Source: an uncultured Mycoplasmatota bacterium
GTDB lineage: Bacteria; Bacillota_I; Bacilli_A; RF39; UBA660
Assembly: GCA_900551455.1 (NCBI GenBank)
Contig: URVV01000022.1
Coordinates: forward strand, 1-8,331
Direction of reading: 5' to 3'
Length of the DNA: 8,331 bases
Part shown: positions 6,042 through 8,331 of the stretch, in pieces
Numbering within the stretch: the stretch's first letter is position 1
How the letters are laid out: each line of letters starts with the position of its first letter
Position numbers and translations under genes: made by a program
The notes under the pieces: generated by a model
The model's database searches: none
Told to the model about the DNA's origin: nothing
The model's input: the letters and a program-made list of their open reading frames with translations, nothing else

Positions 6042-6869
6042 ATGACATTAAACAGTTTATTAACTACTTTTCAAAAGTTAATAGATGTATCTATCGTTTG
6101 GATACTTGTTTACGCAATATTAAAAAACTTAAAAAACAATATAAAAATGGTAATGCTCTTAAAAGGAACATTAATAATTCTAATAATTAAACTTCTAAGT
6201 GATTATTTCAATTTAAATACTACTGGTTCCATATTGGAATACATCTTTACTTGGTGGCCAATAGCCCTAATTATTATTTTCCAACCAGAAATAAGAAATG
6301 CCCTAGAACAATTAGGAAAAAAACAAATTTTAACTAAACACCGCTCATTAACAATGGATGAAAGAGAAAAAGTTGTCTATGAGATAATGAATGCGATTGA
6401 TTATATGCGTAAAGCTAAAATAGGAGGATTAATAGCCATTGAAAGAGAAATTAGTTTAAATGACTATGTAGCTAAGAGCAAAACTCTATATGCCGACATC
6501 TCATCAGAACTATTAATATCTATTTTCTTTCCAAGAAATCCCCTTCACGATGGAGGAGTCATAATTCAAGGAAATCGTATTACCAGTGCTGGAGCAGTAT
6601 TCCCAATAAGCCTAAACAGTAAAATCAACAAAAAATTAGGAACAAGGCACCGTGCTGCCCTAGGAATAAGTGAAGAATCAGACTGTATTGCCATTGTTAT
6701 TTCAGAAGAAACAGGAAAAATATCAATTGCTATAAACGGAATTCTAAATTACAACTTATCATTAGATGATGCCCGTATGATTTTAATTGAAGAATTAAAA
6801 CCACGTAAAGAATTATTACTAGATGATACATTTGAAGAAGAAGGTGAATCTGATAATGAAGAAAAATAA
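6042..6869 (+). CDS. cdaA: Membrane diadenylate cyclase CdaA (c-di-AMP synthase)
   Basis: CdaA joins two ATP molecules into the second messenger c-di-AMP, which controls potassium and osmolyte uptake and affects the cell wall. I place the start at 6042: AAAGGATGG (6025-6033) is a well-spaced ribosome site for it, whereas the in-frame ATG at 6030 lies inside that site. This gives 275 residues (B. subtilis: 273). Three membrane helices (about 16-30, 36-54, 62-80) precede the DAC domain (about 85-250). The catalytic motifs are NPLHDGG (166-172) and GTRHRAALGISEES (200-213, with RHR at 202-204). The usual DGA motif reads DGG here, a conservative change next to the catalytic aspartate. The tail is acidic (261-275). 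It is first in an operon with cdaR, whose start lies 14 bases inside this gene. Confidence 0.95.
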   Translation: MTLNSLLTTFQKLIDVSIVWILVYAILKNLKNNIKMVMLLKGTLIILIIKLLSDYFNLNTTGSILEYIFTWWPIALIIIFQPEIRNALEQLGKKQILTKHRSLTMDEREKVVYEIMNAIDYMRKAKIGGLIAIEREISLNDYVAKSKTLYADISSELLISIFFPRNPLHDGGVIIQGNRITSAGAVFPISLNSKINKKLGTRHRAALGISEESDCIAIVISEETGKISIAINGILNYNLSLDDARMILIEELKPRKELLLDDTFEEEGESDNEEK

Positions 6870-8220
6870 AAAGAGAACTCGCAAAGCCTTTCTATTTATA
6901 AAGGCCTTTATAAGATTAATCGATAAAAAAATAATAACCCCAATAACAAAATTTATATTATTAATAAGTGAGAAATTAGGAAAAAGAACCGACCGTTTTG
7001 AAAGATGGCTAGTCAAAAAAAATACTCTTTTATTCATTTCTCTAGTTTTAGCCATCGCTTTATTCATTATGATTGATAATAAATCAATAACCCTAGTAGA
7101 CTCATACGCTGAAGTTCTGCATAATCAAAAAGTAGAAGCAATTTATAACACGGAAACCTATGTTGTAGAAGGACTGCCAGAAACAGTAGACGTAACCTTA
7201 ATAGGAAGAAAAAATGATATGTACTTAGCTAAACAATCATCTAAAGGTACAGTTACAGTAGATATATCAAATTTAAAAGAAGGAACTCACAAAGTAACCT
7301 TAAGCTATGAAAGTAACGTTAATACCATTAATTACAAATTAGACCCATCAACAGTAAATATTACTATTTATGAAAAAGTATCTTCAACTAAAGCTATTAC
7401 AATAGATACAATAAATAAAGAATCTCTAAGTGCTAAACTATCTGTATCTAAAGTATCAATCGATAAAACAGATGTAATCATAAAAGGAGCAGAACATACA
7501 ATAAAAAAAGTAGCTAATGTTAGGGCTTTAGTGGATATCAACAAACTTGTCGATCCAGAAGTTGGGGTTGTTGAATTAGAAAATGTTCCATTAATTGCCT
7601 ATGACACAAACGGAAAAGTCGTAGATGTAGAAATGGTTCCTAATAAAGTAACTGCTATTATTAACATTGATTCACCTCACAAAGAAGTACCAATTAAGGT
7701 AATTCCAGAAGGAGAAGTACAGTTTGGTAAAGCCATCAGTTCAATAACTTCAAGCATAACCAAAGTAACAATATACGGAAGTAATGATGTGATATCAAAA
7801 ATAGAATATTTACCAATTACTATAGATGTCAGAAATCTAAATACCAACAAGGAATATAACGTTTCAATAACAGCACCCGAAGGAATTAGAGATTTATCCG
7901 TAAAAACAACAAAAATAAATGTTTCACTCGGAGAGGAATTAACCAAAGAAATAAAAGACATTCGTATTGAAACAACAAACCTAGATAGTAATTACAAAGC
8001 TGCCGCTATTGGCGAATCATCAATAAAAACAACTGTCATTGTTAAAGGCACTAAAGAAGTATTAAATTCAATCGATGAAACAAAGATAAAAGCTATTGTT
8101 GATTTATCCGGATATAAAGAAGGTGAACACGAAGTTACAATCAAGATAACTGGTGATGATGTAAAAGCAACATATACTCCAAAAACAACTAAAATCAAAA
8201 TAAGAATTAGTAAAAAATAG
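6856..8220 (+). CDS. cdaR: CdaA regulator CdaR (YbbR-domain protein)
   Basis: CdaR binds CdaA and adjusts its cyclase activity; the YbbR domains face outside the membrane. The likely start is the ATG at 6856, because AAGGTGA (6841-6847) lies 8 bases upstream. An in-frame ATG at 6823 has no such site. The protein is then 454 residues (B. subtilis: 483). A basic cytoplasmic stretch of about 55 residues precedes one membrane helix (57-73). Four YbbR-type repeats follow at about 90-172, 178-271, 275-357 and 362-452, each with alternating beta strands and features such as DISNLKEGTHKVTLSYES (136-153) and its echo DLSGYKEGEHEVTIKITG (416-433). The 14-base overlap with cdaA suggests translational coupling. 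In many Firmicutes glmM follows cdaR; here a terminator and a new promoter follow instead. Confidence 0.93.
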   Translation: MKKNKKRTRKAFLFIKAFIRLIDKKIITPITKFILLISEKLGKRTDRFERWLVKKNTLLFISLVLAIALFIMIDNKSITLVDSYAEVLHNQKVEAIYNTETYVVEGLPETVDVTLIGRKNDMYLAKQSSKGTVTVDISNLKEGTHKVTLSYESNVNTINYKLDPSTVNITIYEKVSSTKAITIDTINKESLSAKLSVSKVSIDKTDVIIKGAEHTIKKVANVRALVDINKLVDPEVGVVELENVPLIAYDTNGKVVDVEMVPNKVTAIINIDSPHKEVPIKVIPEGEVQFGKAISSITSSITKVTIYGSNDVISKIEYLPITIDVRNLNTNKEYNVSITAPEGIRDLSVKTTKINVSLGEELTKEIKDIRIETTNLDSNYKAAAIGESSIKTTVIVKGTKEVLNSIDETKIKAIVDLSGYKEGEHEVTIKITGDDVKATYTPKTTKIKIRISKK

Positions 8221-8233
8221 TCAACAATAAAAT

Positions 8234-8262
8234 AAGGAAACAGCATAAAACTGTTTCCTTTT
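8234..8262 (+). terminator. Terminator of the cdaA-cdaR operon
   Basis: AAGGAAACAG (8234-8243) pairs perfectly over 10 bp with CTGTTTCCTT (8251-8260) around a 7-base loop. The T-run is short (8259-8262). It begins 14 bases after the cdaR stop codon. Confidence 0.8.
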
Positions 8263-8275
8263 AGTATACATTATT

Positions 8276-8320
8276 AAAAAAAAGCAAAAAAGTAAAAAAA
8301 GTTGAAAAAAAGTGTTGACA
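8276..8320 (+). promoter_or_regulatory. Phased A-tracts and consensus -35 of a strong promoter, cut by the window edge
   Basis: Four A-runs (8276-8283, 8286-8291, 8294-8300, 8305-8311) are spaced roughly one helical turn apart and lead into a perfect TTGACA (8315-8320). Such A-rich upstream elements before a perfect -35 are typical of very strong promoters, including those of stable RNA operons. The -10 box would fall beyond the end of the window, so the promoter is only half seen. Confidence 0.55.
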
Positions 8321-8331
8321 TTGACCCAATA

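Noticed and set aside
6823..6855. Upstream ATG of cdaR at 6823
   Set aside because: No ribosome site precedes it, while the ATG at 6856 has AAGGTGA 8 bases upstream and gives a normal basic start.
6819..7067. Minus-strand open frame of 82 codons at the cdaA/cdaR junction
   Set aside because: It is fully covered by cdaA and cdaR, with no start signal.
7677..8246. Two minus-strand open frames (94 and 84 codons) inside cdaR
   Set aside because: They are antisense shadows of the YbbR repeats, without ribosome sites or domains.
1..8331. CRISPR array, tRNA or rRNA genes
   Set aside because: No regularly spaced repeats and no tRNA-like cloverleaf or rRNA sequence were seen; an RNA operon could begin just past the right edge.

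Overview
The window is AT-rich bacterial DNA and, judged on gene content, comes from a low-GC Firmicute (Bacillota). It carries a MurJ/YtgP-type flippase, SpoVS, RNase Y and a cdaA-cdaR pair, all close to the Bacillus subtilis families in length and motif layout. An uncultured gut-type member of the Bacilli or Erysipelotrichia is a reasonable guess, but nothing here fixes the genus. All intact genes end in TAA or TAG.

Left part (1-2100): a 21/20-bp tandem direct repeat at the very edge looks like the end of an insertion element. It stops 14 bases short of the stop codon of a minus-strand lipid II flippase gene (murJ, 57-1694). Between murJ and the divergent spoVS gene (1820-2080) lie two facing promoters whose -10 boxes are mirror images 8 bases apart, so their footprints overlap.

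Middle part (2100-4255): this accessory, partly decayed stretch separates two copies of spoVS sequence. It holds 370 bases without a convincing gene but with an orphan terminator, then an intact gene for a membrane-anchored surface protein with InlB/Listeria-Bacteroides (Flg_new) repeats and Ig-like modules. A VanZ-like gene broken by two frameshifts follows. Next comes a headless second spoVS copy: its last 37 codons and its terminator remain, with 17 synonymous but only 2 amino-acid-changing codon differences from the intact gene.

Right part (4160-8331): rny (RNase Y) has a near-consensus promoter. The cdaA-cdaR operon follows, encoding the membrane diadenylate cyclase that makes c-di-AMP and its extracytoplasmic YbbR-domain regulator; the two genes overlap by 14 bases. 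Both the rny and the cdaA promoters are covered by perfect inverted repeats (8 bp and 10 bp arms). After the cdaR terminator the window ends in phased A-tracts followed by a perfect TTGACA box, probably the start of a strong promoter for a gene outside the window.

The genes work in cell-envelope building (murJ, and c-di-AMP signalling, which is tied to envelope and osmotic balance), RNA turnover (rny) and development or DNA binding (spoVS). I see no clear new multi-gene system. The most notable points are the second spoVS remnant, the vanZ wreck, the promoter dyads, the DGG variant of the CdaA active-site motif, and terminators built into the last codons of genes.
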